Below are positions 31,050 through 40,940 of a stretch of 64,000 bases of DNA, piece after piece. The position numbers were made by a program, and so were the translations under genes. Below the pieces are notes generated by a model, which was given only the letters and a program-made list of their open reading frames with translations, did no database searches and had not been told where the DNA came from. How positions within the stretch are numbered: the first letter of the stretch is position 1; each line of letters begins with the position of its first letter. The stretch is from Pichia kudriavzevii (Eukaryota; Ascomycota; Pichiomycetes; Pichiales; Pichiaceae): contig NC_042509.1 of NCBI RefSeq assembly GCF_003054445.1, forward strand, positions 496,001 through 560,000. Reading direction: 5' to 3'.

Positions 31050-31943
31050 ATGGACTCTCTTAAGTTGCCCACCACGGCTGCTAGAGCCAACGCTTTTATG
31101 GGACAGGGGTCTCTCTCCTTTCCAACGTCCCAGGGGCAAGGGCAAGGGCAAGGTCACAGCCAGGAGCAGGCACAGACACAGGTTGAGGCAAAATTTCCCG
31201 TCGACGATGTCCATTCCGTCGATGCTATGGTAAATAATGATGGTAGTTTAGTCAACAACGTAAAAATAGAAAATCCTTCCGCTTCCACTATATCCAAGTT
31301 TGAATCTTCTGCGGACTTGCAGCTGAATGCCGATGGCACAATCTCTAAAAACGTTGCCAATGATACCTCTAATGCTATTTCAACTGAAGATGGATCAGCA
31401 TCGGGGATTGTTCCCACGTTACAAAACATTGTTGCAACGGTGAATCTGGATTGTAGGTTGGAATTGAAGACAATTGCCTTACACGCAAGAAATGCCGAAT
31501 ATAATCCAAAGCGGTTTGCGGCTGTTATTATGAGAATCAGAGAGCCGAAAACAACCGCATTGATTTTTGCTTCCGGTAAGATGGTTGTTACAGGTGCCAA
31601 GTCCGAAGATGATTCCAAATTAGCTGCTAGAAAGTATGCCAGAATTATTCAAAAATTGGGCTTTAATGCCAAATTCACTGACTTCAAGATTCAAAATATT
31701 GTTGGTTCATGTGATGTTAAATTTCCTATTCGATTAGAAGGTTTAGCATATGCGCATGGTACTTTCTCGTCATATGAACCGGAATTATTTCCAGGTTTGA
31801 TTTATAGAATGGTTAAGCCGAAAATCGTCCTTTTGATTTTCGTGTCAGGTAAGATTGTTCTTACTGGTGCCAAGCAAAGAGAAGAAATTTACAAAGCATT
31901 TGAAGCAATCTATCCTGTTTTGAGTGAATTCAGAAAGAATTGA
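31050..31943 (+). CDS. SPT15: TATA-box-binding protein
   Basis: TBP nucleates transcription initiation by all three nuclear RNA polymerases. The last 180 residues (about 118-297) are the conserved saddle with two direct repeats. Repeat one runs from [19 protein letters not shown] to the [17 protein letters not shown] block. Repeat two runs from [21 protein letters not shown] to [21 protein letters not shown]. The phenylalanines and basic residues that insert into and grip DNA are in place. The N-terminal 117 residues are variable and contain a Gln/Gly repeat ([18 protein letters not shown]). That is longer than the 60-residue Saccharomyces N-terminus. The start at ATG 31050 has ACA before it, a fair context. 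Confidence 0.97.
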   Translation: MDSLKLPTTAARANAFMGQGSLSFPTSQGQGQGQGHSQEQAQTQVEAKFPVDDVHSVDAMVNNDGSLVNNVKIENPSASTISKFESSADLQLNADGTISKNVANDTSNAISTEDGSASGIVPTLQNIVATVNLDCRLELKTIALHARNAEYNPKRFAAVIMRIREPKTTALIFASGKMVVTGAKSEDDSKLAARKYARIIQKLGFNAKFTDFKIQNIVGSCDVKFPIRLEGLAYAHGTFSSYEPELFPGLIYRMVKPKIVLLIFVSGKIVLTGAKQREEIYKAFEAIYPVLSEFRKN

Positions 31944-32455
31944 TACAAATGAAGGAAAGAAAAATAAAGGAAACTGTAGTGATTGTGATGGAAAAAATGA
32001 CATATATTCCTACTCTCTCCTCCTTTCCCCTACCCTCTGTCTCCTCCTGAATTTTGTTTGTTGGAGCAAACCCCGAATATTACTAATACAAATGAGAAGT
32101 CCAACTATAGATAAAACTATCCAACAATTGAGAAACCAACAGAATAAGATTAGGCCTACTCAAATTTAATCCAATCCAACATATGTATATACATATTATA
32201 AGCTGTACATTATTTCTACCTTCTATGTAAACTAAATAAAAATAACGCCAAACAACAAAAGTGATAAAAATAAACGGAATTTTGATTGATTCGCTACAAA
32301 TTTTACCACAAAAAAATAAAATAATTTTGACATTTACAGATCGGTCGCCACAGGCAAGACCGGCAGTTGTAGGTCCTCCTCTTGACGAGTTCTTCTCTGT
32401 TCATAGTGGAAGTTAGACCTATCTTACGTCCTGTACTTTGGATTCGATCGAAACC
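31944..32455. other. Intergenic, SPT15 to HAL3-type gene
   Basis: This AT-rich spacer has a CT-rich patch at 32006-32045. The frame of the next gene is open for six codons upstream of its ATG to a TTG at 32438. No RNA gene or repeat is seen. Confidence 0.4.
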
Positions 32456-34513
32456 ATGTCTATCTCCGATATTGCGCTGAAAAAAGACGCCGAAACATTG
32501 TATGGAGGCCAAAATGCTACCCCCTCACCGACTAGCCAGCCTCTAGCAACGCCTCCTAACCAGCAACAAACCCAGAAGCTTGAGCAAATCCGCCCTATTT
32601 TCAGAAAGACCAGTTCACAGAACTCATACAAACTGTCGCAACTTCCACAGCTTGAAACAAGGTCTATTTCAAATGATTCAAATGTTCAAGTCCCTGTTAA
32701 TACTGAACCTCAAACTCAAAAGCGTGTGATAAATGTCAACGAATCACTATTACACAATACCAGGAATGGGGTACACAAAATACCAGGTACACATAGTGTA
32801 CCAGTGACTCCGCAATCTATTCTCTCGCCGCAAGTGAAGTCGGTGAATGTTCCTGCATCTATTCTAAGCAGTCAAAGTAACCTTCCATCAAGCACTTCAA
32901 CAATGCAGTGCCCCACACCAATCACACCACAGTTAAAGTCATCAACAAGCACCATTTCTTTTCAAGTTCCAAATCAAAAACATAGAGGTTCCATATCTGC
33001 ACGCCCATCAGTTACTAAATTCCCATCCGATGCGTCGGGTTCCGTGCAATCTTCAGCAATGGCTGGCGGTCAAACCCCTCTTGCGCAGAGACAAACACTA
33101 AATCTACATACTTCAACGGGGAACCCCTTGTCGTTCATGGTGAATCCAATCACGAAACAGAAAATTCCAGCTACCACTACAAGTGCAGCAAACACATCAA
33201 GGATGGAAAGCGTTAGGTCTCCTATTTATTCCGAAGGTGGCTGTATTACACCTGTAGGATACATTTCCAACAACAACGTAATACCCTCTTCAAATACCTT
33301 GATTGATCAGAACAGTTTTGGTGGATCTCGTCATTCTATGTCCCCAGACGAGCCTGCACCAATGACTCCAACATTAAATCTTAATAATTCGTCGTATCCG
33401 AATTCAAGGAAAACGTCTATTCCCACTGATCACCACACACCTGTTTACGAATTAAAAAGCGGAATATCATCCACATCGTCCGTAGCAGGCATGGTACCAA
33501 CAGGAAACTCTACTCCTGGATCATCCAAGAAGAAGACCACAAAGGCCATAGTTTCGCCCCCTATTGGTCCTGTTGTTCCGTTCACACAATATTTGAGTAA
33601 AGAAGATGATGACAAAATTCACATTCTAATTGGAGCAACGGGTTCTGTTGCAACTATAAAGATTCCAATGATTATAGATAAGTTATTCAAAATATATGGG
33701 ACAGATAAGGTGAGCATACAGTTGGTCGTTACAAGGTCTGCTGAACATTTTCTTCGAGGTTTGAAAATATCAACAGAGGTTAAAATTTGGAGAGAGCAAG
33801 AAGAGTGGTCGTCACCTGTTAATAAGATAAAACCAGGAGATCCAATTTTGCATGTAGAATTGCGAAAATGGGCTGATATTTTCCTTATTGCACCACTAAG
33901 TGCTAATACACTTGCGAAGATTGCCAATGGACTAGCTGACAATTTGTTGACCACAATAGTGAGAATCTGGAACCCTCTTGTACCGATAATTGCGGCTCCA
34001 GCGATGAATACCTTTATGTATAGCCATCCAATGACAAAAATCCATATGAATATACTGAAGGAGGATCTACCATTTGTAGAGATATTAAAACCCGTTGAGA
34101 AAGTTTTAGTTTGTGGTGATATTGGAATGGGTGGTATGAGGGAATGGAGTGAGGTAGTTCATATTACTGTTAAAAAGTTGAAGGAAATACAGAAGAAGAA
34201 ATTAAGTGGGGAAGAGACTATGGTGGGGGTATCGAAGAATCCAGTAAACGGCGAAGGTATAAGTTATAAGGAAAAGGGTGAAGCCAAGGAAGAAGAAGAC
34301 GATGAAGAAGAAGACGATGAAGAAGAAGACGATGAAGATGACGAAGAAGAAGAAGAAGAAGAAGAAGACGATGAAGAAGAAGACGATGACGATGAAGAAG
34401 AAGAAGAAGAAGATGAAGAAGACGATGAAGAAGAAGAAGAAGATGATGAAGAAGACGATGAAGAAGAAGAAGACGAAGTGAGTGTAGCTGGTGATGACGC
34501 TGCTAAGAGATAA
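32456..34513 (+). CDS. SIS2: HAL3/SIS2-type protein (phosphopantothenoylcysteine decarboxylase family, Ppz1 inhibitor)
   Basis: Fungal Hal3/Vhs3/Cab3 proteins form the trimeric decarboxylase of CoA synthesis, and Hal3 also inhibits the phosphatase Ppz1. The 685-residue protein has three parts. First is a Ser/Thr/Pro/Gln-rich N-terminus (about 1-370). Next is a flavodoxin-like core (about 380-580) with HILIGATGSVATIK. Last is a highly acidic Asp/Glu tail (about 612-672), the hallmark of Hal3 and Vhs3. Core catalytic positions of the family are visible: His466 in HVELRKW, PAMNTFMY from residue 515 with its Asn, and Cys553 in CGDIGMGGM. ECM31, another CoA-pathway gene, lies 4 kb downstream. SIS2, VHS3 or CAB3 orthology cannot be decided without a tree. 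The start is ATG 32456, preceded by AACC. Confidence 0.9.
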   Translation: MSISDIALKKDAETLYGGQNATPSPTSQPLATPPNQQQTQKLEQIRPIFRKTSSQNSYKLSQLPQLETRSISNDSNVQVPVNTEPQTQKRVINVNESLLHNTRNGVHKIPGTHSVPVTPQSILSPQVKSVNVPASILSSQSNLPSSTSTMQCPTPITPQLKSSTSTISFQVPNQKHRGSISARPSVTKFPSDASGSVQSSAMAGGQTPLAQRQTLNLHTSTGNPLSFMVNPITKQKIPATTTSAANTSRMESVRSPIYSEGGCITPVGYISNNNVIPSSNTLIDQNSFGGSRHSMSPDEPAPMTPTLNLNNSSYPNSRKTSIPTDHHTPVYELKSGISSTSSVAGMVPTGNSTPGSSKKKTTKAIVSPPIGPVVPFTQYLSKEDDDKIHILIGATGSVATIKIPMIIDKLFKIYGTDKVSIQLVVTRSAEHFLRGLKISTEVKIWREQEEWSSPVNKIKPGDPILHVELRKWADIFLIAPLSANTLAKIANGLADNLLTTIVRIWNPLVPIIAAPAMNTFMYSHPMTKIHMNILKEDLPFVEILKPVEKVLVCGDIGMGGMREWSEVVHITVKKLKEIQKKKLSGEETMVGVSKNPVNGEGISYKEKGEAKEEEDDEEEDDEEEDDEDDEEEEEEEEDDEEEDDDDEEEEEEDEEDDEEEEEDDEEDDEEEEDEVSVAGDDAAKR
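34290..34480 (+). repeat. GAA/GAC/GAT trinucleotide-rich tract encoding the acidic tail
   Basis: About 190 bp made almost only of GAA, GAC and GAT codons encode the Glu/Asp tail of the HAL3-type protein. It is likely length-variable between strains. The tract keeps other frames open on both strands (poly-Ser and Lys/Met-rich shadows), which are not genes. Confidence 0.95.
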
Positions 34514-34869
34514 AAGTCACGGGTTTCCCAATACCAGTTTTGAGTGTATAGCATTGGAACAATTCAAAGCAACGAACGTGTTACCCGTGTGTATAGTTTC
34601 CAAATCAGCGGCCGGTACATATATCTTTGACTATGTAATTTTAGTCTGCGTACATTCAAGGTGAAGAAAGAGAATAATAGAAAAGCTGAGCCTTTGCCCA
34701 ATAGAGCCGCTGCGAAAATTTTATACAATTTTTTTTTTGTTTTTGAGGCAGAATAAATTTTTCACAATTTTTTGAGGTTTGTGTCTAAAAGTAAAAAGAT
34801 TGTAATTTTAAAGAAAAACTCTTATACATTAGTGGTGTAGTCTAGACCAATACGTTTCAGCAACTGAGA
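34514..34869. other. Intergenic, HAL3-type gene to ERB1
   Basis: This spacer holds the ERB1 promoter. It contains T-runs near 34731-34741 and TTTTTT/AAATTTT strings of the type often found before yeast ribosome-biogenesis genes. No gene is seen. Confidence 0.4.
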
Positions 34870-37317
34870 ATGGCTAGGAGACCGACAAAAGTACAGTCTG
34901 AGGAGAAATCTTTTCAAAATGCGGCTAAGAAGAGGACGCACGAAGAACAAAATGAGAGTTCTGATGAAGAATTTGAGTTGAATGGAAAAATCAATCCAGA
35001 TGATAGTGATGACGAGAGTGCATCAGAACCAGAAGCAGGAGAACCTTCTGAAGAGGATTCTGAAGCAGAGTTGAATGCAATGCTAGAACAAGAAGAAGGT
35101 GAAGCAAGTGAGGGAGAAAGTGACAGTGATTTATCGTTTTCTGACGAAGATGATACAAAGTCGCTGACTGATCGTTTATCTGATGTCAAACTTCGTACAT
35201 TATCAAGCGAATCGTTGAAAAAACTTGACGAGGTTCATACCACCTTTGTAGACGGTAGGCCAAGGATCATCAAACCCGAAATCGAGCCTGTTTATGATTC
35301 CGATGATTCTGATCAAGAAGAATTTAATACAATTGGAAATATTCCGTTGAGTGCTTATGAGGAATATCCACACATTGGTTATGATATTAACGGTAAGAGG
35401 ATCATGAGGCCTGCAAAGGGCTCTGCTCTTGACCAGCTGTTGGAAAACATCGATCTACCAGAAGGTTGGACCGGTTTGCTCGATAAGAACTCTGGTTCTG
35501 CGTTAAACATCAGTGAAGAAGAATTGGAGTTGATTCGTAAGATTGAGAAAAATGAGAATACAGATGAAAGCATAAACATGTATGAGCCAACAATTGAATG
35601 GTTCACGTCAAAGACCGAAATAATGCCGTTAAGTGCAGCACCAGAACCAAAGAGTAGATTTACACCTTCCAAGCATGAAGCTAGAAGAATCATGAAGATT
35701 GTGAAGGCGATCAGAGAAGGAAAGATCATTCCACCAGATCAAAGGAAAAAAATACAAGAAGAGGAAGAAGAAAACCATTATGATTTATGGGAAGGTGTTG
35801 ATGATGAAATTACAAAAGATCATATTATGACTTTAAGAGCACCTAAATTACCTCCTCCAACGAATGAAGAATCATACAATCCACCTGAGGAGTATTTACT
35901 CACGCCAGAAGAACAAAAGCAGTGGGAGGAAATGGATCCATCTGAACGTGAACGTAACTTTATCCCCCAAAAATATGGTTCATTAAGAAAAGTTCCTGGC
36001 TATGGGGAAAATATTCGTGAACGGTTCGAGAGATGCCTAGATTTGTACCTTGCACCAAGAGTTCGTAAGAATAAACTGAATATCGATCCGGAATCCCTTG
36101 TTCCTGAGTTACCATCTCCTAAGGATTTGAGACCATTCCCTATCAGAACATCCACCACATATGAAGGTCATGAGGGTAAGATTCGTACATTATCAGTCGA
36201 TCCAACTGGTAACTGGTTAGCAACAGGTTCTGATGATGGTACTGTTCGTATTTGGGAAGTTTTGACAGGTAGGCAAGTTCACAAATTTAATATTATCGAC
36301 ACGGAAGAAAACAGTGAAGATCATATCGAATCAGTTCAGTGGAACCCAGATCCAGATTGCGGTATTTTGGCAATTGCAGCTGGTGAAAACATCTATATTT
36401 GTATTCCACCGATCTTTGGCTATGAAATTGAAAATGAAGGGCACACAAGAATTGAGGATGGTTTTGGTTTTGCGAAAATGAAGAACAACTCTAGTGATAT
36501 GAAAGGTGTGGCTTCTGATAATGAGGAGGAAGAAAGAGACGAAGAAGGTGGTGCTAACCAAACTGAAAATGATAAGAAGAATGCAGCTGAATGGTTCAAG
36601 CCTACCAAGGCGCAACTTGAAAATGGTATTTCATTGGTTATCACAACCAGTAGAGGTTCATCAGCTTGTACGATTAAGAAGTTAAACTGGCATCGCCGTG
36701 GTGATTACTTATTGTCGGTTGCACCTGACGGAGGTAACAAGGCGAGTATTCTAATCCATCAACTGTCCAAGCATGCGTCACAATCACCTTTTTCCAAAAG
36801 TAGAGGTATTCTAATGGATGCAAAATTCCACCCGACAAAACCAATTTTAATAGTAATGTCACAAAGGTATATCAGAATTTACAATCTACAACTTCAACAA
36901 TTGGTCAAGAAGTTACTACCAGGTGCAAGGTGGTTGTCTTGTTTGGACATCCATCCAAGAGGTGGTGACCATCTGATTGCCGGTTCTTATGATAAGAGAG
37001 TCTTATGGCATGACTTAGATTTGGCTGCAACACCATATAAAACATTAAGATATCATGAAAAGGCGGTTAGGTCTGTTGCATTCCACAAGGGAACGTTGCC
37101 ATTATTCTGTTCTGCTTCTGATGATGGGGCAATTCATGTCTTCCATGCCACCGTTTATGATGATTTAATCACAAATCCGCTACTGGTTCCTTTAAAGAAG
37201 TTAGAAGGACATAAAGTTGTTAACTCTCTAGGTGTTTTAGATGTTTGTTGGCATCCACGGGAAGCATGGTTGTTCTCTGCTGGGGCGGACCATGTTGCTA
37301 GATTGTGGACAACTTAA
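34870..37317 (+). CDS. ERB1: Ribosome biogenesis protein ERB1 (BOP1)
   Basis: Erb1 works with Nop7 and Ytm1 (PeBoW) in 27S pre-rRNA processing and 60S subunit assembly in the nucleolus. The 815-residue protein has an acidic Ser/Glu/Asp N-terminus (about 20-105) and then the BOP1NT domain (about 130-400). BOP1NT landmarks are [22 protein letters not shown] and the conserved block [35 protein letters not shown] seven-bladed WD40 propeller starts at about residue 430 ([32 protein letters not shown]) and ends with [11 protein letters not shown]. An acidic loop ([12 protein letters not shown]) interrupts the propeller, as in other fungal Erb1. Saccharomyces Erb1 is 807 residues. Confidence 0.97.
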   Translation: MARRPTKVQSEEKSFQNAAKKRTHEEQNESSDEEFELNGKINPDDSDDESASEPEAGEPSEEDSEAELNAMLEQEEGEASEGESDSDLSFSDEDDTKSLTDRLSDVKLRTLSSESLKKLDEVHTTFVDGRPRIIKPEIEPVYDSDDSDQEEFNTIGNIPLSAYEEYPHIGYDINGKRIMRPAKGSALDQLLENIDLPEGWTGLLDKNSGSALNISEEELELIRKIEKNENTDESINMYEPTIEWFTSKTEIMPLSAAPEPKSRFTPSKHEARRIMKIVKAIREGKIIPPDQRKKIQEEEEENHYDLWEGVDDEITKDHIMTLRAPKLPPPTNEESYNPPEEYLLTPEEQKQWEEMDPSERERNFIPQKYGSLRKVPGYGENIRERFERCLDLYLAPRVRKNKLNIDPESLVPELPSPKDLRPFPIRTSTTYEGHEGKIRTLSVDPTGNWLATGSDDGTVRIWEVLTGRQVHKFNIIDTEENSEDHIESVQWNPDPDCGILAIAAGENIYICIPPIFGYEIENEGHTRIEDGFGFAKMKNNSSDMKGVASDNEEEERDEEGGANQTENDKKNAAEWFKPTKAQLENGISLVITTSRGSSACTIKKLNWHRRGDYLLSVAPDGGNKASILIHQLSKHASQSPFSKSRGILMDAKFHPTKPILIVMSQRYIRIYNLQLQQLVKKLLPGARWLSCLDIHPRGGDHLIAGSYDKRVLWHDLDLAATPYKTLRYHEKAVRSVAFHKGTLPLFCSASDDGAIHVFHATVYDDLITNPLLVPLKKLEGHKVVNSLGVLDVCWHPREAWLFSAGADHVARLWTT

Positions 37318-37455
37318 GTGTTCACTTATATATATTATAAAGGTGTTTTGTAGTGATAGGTAAATTTCAGTGTAAATACGCATATTTTAGATAGTTTTTT
37401 TTTTACCACCGACCCCTAGATTACGCATGGTTTTATAGTTTTAGGGTGTTCCACA

Positions 37456-38592
37456 ATGGGGCTAAAAGTGAGAAGTATAGTGTATACGTTACTTACGTAT
37501 ACAGCATACACAGCATATAGTTATAGACTAACACAACATGTGATTGTTGAACGAGAAAAATTGCATGAATACGGGATAGACAAGAGGTTTGATACGTTAG
37601 AAATACTTGGTCGTTTCGAAAATCCTTTTAAAGAGTACCGACCACAGACAATCTATGAATTTTTCGTTATGAGGTTGATTGAGCTGACTGAAATAGGGAA
37701 GAAGAGAGGCAATGTTCCTGATGATATGGATGACAGGAAAAAAAGTTTGGGTTGGATGAAGGCATCTGTAGATAAGATCAAAGAGTTGGGGGAGACATGC
37801 AATGATAAAGTTGGATATACATGGTTAGGGCAAAGCTGCGGTATTCTACAGTCTGGGAATAAGATGTTTCTAATGGATCCACTATTTGAAGATTGGATTG
37901 TCAACAAATGGGTCGGACCAAGAAGAATTGTACCGAGCCCATTAAATATCGACGAGATGATGGAGTTGAGTCCAGACTATGTAGTTGTTAGTCACGATCA
38001 TCCCGACCATCTTGGCGATGAGACAACAAGGAAATTTTCCCAGTTGGATTTGAAATGGATTGTGCCATTTGGAGTCAAAGATTTCCTTTTGGACCATAAT
38101 GTTAAGGAGGAATCCATTATTGAAATGAAATGGTGGGAGAAGCAGCAACTTGATTCGGAGTTTGAGATTGTTTGTTTACCTGCGATGCATTGGTCGGGAA
38201 GGAAACTATACGATGCCAACCAATCCCTATGGAGTAGTTTTATGATTTTGAAAAAAGGCCGATCGATTTTCTACCATGGAGGAGATACGGGATATGTCGA
38301 TGGACTGTTCAAAAAAATCGGTGACAAATATGGTCCAATTACACTTGCAGCCCTTCCCATTGGGCAATATTGTCCTGAGTGGCATCAGAAACCTAGACAT
38401 ATTAGTCCATTGGAGAGCATCAAGATGATGAAGGAAATGAAGGTTGAAAACATGGTGGGAGTTCATTGGGGGACATTTACTCTAAGTTCGGAGGATTATC
38501 TAGAGCCCGCTGACAAGTTGACGGAGATCAATGCCGAGGGTGCAACTGTTCCGCAACCTGGATTCACCAATATATACAATATTTCCAAATAG
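37456..38592 (+). CDS. FMP30: NAPE-PLD-like metallo-hydrolase (FMP30 family)
   Basis: This is a zinc metallo-beta-lactamase-fold phospholipase D that would release N-acylethanolamines from N-acyl phosphatidylethanolamine. In yeast, Fmp30 is a mitochondrial inner-membrane protein linked to cardiolipin levels. The 378-residue protein has the metal-binding motif H180-D-H-P-D-H185 after a beta strand (YVVVS), a second metal site at PAMHWSGR, and FYHGGDTGY further on. VGVHWGTF near the C-terminus supplies a last His. The N-terminus (residues 7-25) is mildly hydrophobic and Tyr/Thr-rich, so it may be a membrane anchor. Length is near Saccharomyces Fmp30 (468, with a longer N-terminus). Confidence 0.88.
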   Translation: MGLKVRSIVYTLLTYTAYTAYSYRLTQHVIVEREKLHEYGIDKRFDTLEILGRFENPFKEYRPQTIYEFFVMRLIELTEIGKKRGNVPDDMDDRKKSLGWMKASVDKIKELGETCNDKVGYTWLGQSCGILQSGNKMFLMDPLFEDWIVNKWVGPRRIVPSPLNIDEMMELSPDYVVVSHDHPDHLGDETTRKFSQLDLKWIVPFGVKDFLLDHNVKEESIIEMKWWEKQQLDSEFEIVCLPAMHWSGRKLYDANQSLWSSFMILKKGRSIFYHGGDTGYVDGLFKKIGDKYGPITLAALPIGQYCPEWHQKPRHISPLESIKMMKEMKVENMVGVHWGTFTLSSEDYLEPADKLTEINAEGATVPQPGFTNIYNISK

Positions 38593-38618
38593 AAACAAGA
38601 GTAGAATACAAAAGAAGT

Positions 38619-39527
38619 CTATAGAGATTTAGTCAATTCTAGAAATTCGGTAAACTCTTCCTCTTTCATTGGATAAGTGTGTTTGACTGTCTCTGGGAAA
38701 GTTTGTGATTTGACCTCGTTTCCAAAGGTATTTAGAGAATCCACTGCCAATTGATGGAAGTTCATATACTGTTTAACAAACTTGGCATTCTTGGCATCCA
38801 ACATACCCAAGGCGTCAGCCATCACCAGAACTTGACCCGACGTCTTGTTGCCTGCACCTATACCAATGGTAGGTATCCTTAAGTGTTCGGTGATGAACTG
38901 CGCCAACTTTTCAGGTATACATTCCAAAACCAGCATTTTGCAGCCAATTTCTTGTAGATGTAAGGCTTGTCTGTATATATCCAATGCGTTTTCAGCAGAC
39001 TTACCCTGTGCCTTGAATCCGCCCAAGGCGTTGAACCGTTGTGGTGTCAGGCCTAAATGGCCCGTTACAGGTATGCCGAAACTGGTCAAAGTTTTGATTC
39101 TGTCGGTTAGTTCGTAAGAGCCTTCGATTTTAATTGAGCCGATTTTCCCGATTTTCATGAGTTTGATTGCCGTTTCGACACATTTCTCCGTGGAAGATTC
39201 AAAGGAGCCAAATGGAATGTCGGCAATTATAAATTTGGAATCGATGCCACGTACCACCGATTTCGTAGAATGGTAGAAATCATCGAGATCCAGTTCCAAA
39301 GTGGACGGGTGTCCCTTTGCAACCATAGCCAACGAATCCCCCACCAGCACTGCGTCGACTGATGCTGCAGCGTCTGCTATGCGGCCCGTTATAAAGTCAT
39401 GTGCCGTGATCACCGAGATTGGTTGGTTCTTGGCATACAATTTGTACATGTCCGACAGTGTGGATTGTCTTACCACCGAGTGTGTTGAGTATCTTCTTAA
39501 TGCTGAAAACATGTATTTCTTGACCAT
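38619..39527 (-). CDS. ECM31: Ketopantoate hydroxymethyltransferase
   Basis: It converts alpha-ketoisovalerate and methylene-tetrahydrofolate to ketopantoate, the first step of pantothenate synthesis. The 302-residue protein shows the PanB barrel: ITAHDFITGRIADAA, VDAVLVGDSLAMVAKGHPSTLEL with the metal-binding Asp, IIADIPFGSF, VTGHLGLTPQRF, LVLECIPEKLAQFI, and IPTIGIGAGNKTSGQVLV. The first ATG is at 39527. A second at 39512 begins MFSALRRYSTHSVVRQS, a basic Ser-rich stretch typical of a mitochondrial presequence, so either could be the start. The frame is open upstream to a TTG at 39608. The 3' end is only 26 bp from the convergent FMP30-like gene. Confidence 0.95.
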   Translation of the reverse strand: MVKKYMFSALRRYSTHSVVRQSTLSDMYKLYAKNQPISVITAHDFITGRIADAAASVDAVLVGDSLAMVAKGHPSTLELDLDDFYHSTKSVVRGIDSKFIIADIPFGSFESSTEKCVETAIKLMKIGKIGSIKIEGSYELTDRIKTLTSFGIPVTGHLGLTPQRFNALGGFKAQGKSAENALDIYRQALHLQEIGCKMLVLECIPEKLAQFITEHLRIPTIGIGAGNKTSGQVLVMADALGMLDAKNAKFVKQYMNFHQLAVDSLNTFGNEVKSQTFPETVKHTYPMKEEEFTEFLELTKSL

Positions 39528-40050
39528 TTCCAAGTCGACACGGAAACAAGGACTTCTATCAAGGGAATTGACGGCTTTCTCGTAAAGGGAAACGGATTTA
39601 GTAATCAATTCCCATAAAGAGGAAATGCAAGTCTGCTGTGAAAGTGACGTTTATTTCAGTACTTGACATCAAAACGTGAAAAAAAAAAAAAAAAAGAAAT
39701 TCAACTTGAGTTACTCTATTAGGTGAGTTTCCAAAGTCGGAATGCTCGTAAAGAGTACAAACACGGACACGGGGATAACTTTGATGGAGTCACCTTGACG
39801 AGTCGACTGTAGAGGGAGGGGAGGGGAAGGGGAGGGGGAGGACCACAGGTATGGTGGCAGTCAAGGTGGCAATCAAGGTCTCCATATGGGAGAAGGTTTA
39901 GTAGACGAATAAAAAGGTTCTCTTTAAATGAATAATAAATAGGGGATGTAAGTATATATGTATGTTTGTATGAGGGGTGTATACAGATAGAAATAGACTG
40001 GACGGCTCCACGAGAGACGGCCTTGACATTGGGGAACATCTTCTGTGTTA
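39528..40050. other. Intergenic with G-rich tract, ECM31 promoter
   Basis: This spacer separates ECM31 from the 3' end of the NDUFS6-type gene; both genes are on the minus strand. It holds an A-run (about 39679-39695) and a striking G-rich tract at 39814-39841. Short frames here have no support as genes. Confidence 0.5.
39814..39841 (+). repeat. G-rich tract, AGGGG repeats (G-quadruplex-prone)
   Basis: Five successive runs of three to five G, separated by A or AA, fit the G3+N1-7 quadruplex rule. The same AGGGG units match the stress response element. It lies about 290 bp upstream of the ECM31 ATG. Confidence 0.75.
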
Positions 40051-40506
40051 TTAGAGCTTGCCCTCCAAGTCCTTTCTGGCATATCTGGCGCCACAATAGC
40101 CGCAGGTAGCCACCTTGTCCTTGTCGAGGTTGATGTACACCTTTGGATGTCCCTGCACAAAGTCGGTGCCATGGCAGACGGCAATGTTGCCATGGACAAA
40201 CGAAACTGGCTGTTTCTTGATGAGTTCAATGGCTGCAAGGGGCTGGGGCTGCATGGAGAGGTCTTTACCGACAAATCTAGGGTCTGTCTTCACAAGCTCG
40301 TCTCTGTTTCTCTGGGACACCGACCATGTGGTTGCTCTATTAGGCGCCTGTTTGTACGTAGAGGATGGAATGACGTCCAAGGGGTCCTGAGGAATGACGG
40401 TCGAACCAGTCTCTCCAGCTGCAGCTGAAGCTGCTGTAGTGGAAGTTGCCGTCTTTGTGGCAGTGGCAACATGACGTCTGGCACTAGATGTGAATCTGGC
40501 AAACAT
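40051..40506 (-). CDS. Complex I zinc-binding subunit, NDUFS6/NUMM type
   Basis: NDUFS6 is a small peripheral-arm subunit of mitochondrial NADH:ubiquinone oxidoreductase that carries a zinc ion. From ATG 40506 the 151-residue protein begins MFARFTSSARRHVATATKTATST, a clear mitochondrial presequence with no acidic residue. The C-terminal part has the zf-CHCC pattern: VCHG...GHPKVYINLDKDKVATCGYCGARYARKD, with Cys, His and the C-x2-C pair. Yeasts of the Saccharomyces lineage lack complex I, so this gene argues against that group and fits a Pichiaceae yeast that kept it. The frame extends upstream to a non-AUG TTG; I do not use it. The presequence is Ala/Thr/Ser-rich and GC-richer than its neighbours. 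Confidence 0.9.
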   Translation of the reverse strand: MFARFTSSARRHVATATKTATSTTAASAAAGETGSTVIPQDPLDVIPSSTYKQAPNRATTWSVSQRNRDELVKTDPRFVGKDLSMQPQPLAAIELIKKQPVSFVHGNIAVCHGTDFVQGHPKVYINLDKDKVATCGYCGARYARKDLEGKL

Positions 40507-40742
40507 GGCAGAATTGGATGTATGGTATATGTGATGTACAATCCGGTTAAGGTCTCTCCTACACCTGTCCAAATCAACCTCACCGAATGAACCGTTGTTT
40601 TGGTGTCTGTCTCTCTCTTCGTCGCTCTAGTGTGCACTGATTTCTTCTACAATGGTTGATTTCCTAAGGCTCCTTTGAGAAACGCGCACATTGGCTGAGG
40701 GGAACGCTCTCTACCGTGCACCACGACACGGCACGGCGTTGT

Positions 40743-40758
40743 GGGCGCGCAAGCGCCC
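40743..40758. other. GC hairpin with GCAA tetraloop, then T-run
   Basis: GGGCGC-GCAA-GCGCCC has perfect 6-bp arms closing a GNRA-type tetraloop. A T10 run follows 8 bp later (about 40767-40776). It looks like the 3' end of a structured RNA, but no matching transcript start or B box was found. Confidence 0.6.
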
Positions 40759-40940
40759 TTTCGCCTTTTTTTTTTACACGGCCGGATCCGGAAGGCGCGA
40801 CGCGGGGGAGAAAAAAAAAGGGGGGGGAGAGTGGAAACAGGTACAGAGCATATAGAGGCGTATTTGGATATACATATATAACGTGTTGTTGTGTATGAGT
40901 AGACAGTTGTGTCCTACGAGGGTATACGTGGTGTATCTGT

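Noticed and set aside
34264-34554. Poly-Ser frame on the minus strand and Lys/Met-rich frame on the plus strand
   Set aside because: Shadows of the GAA/GAC/GAT tract that encodes the acidic tail of the HAL3-type protein.
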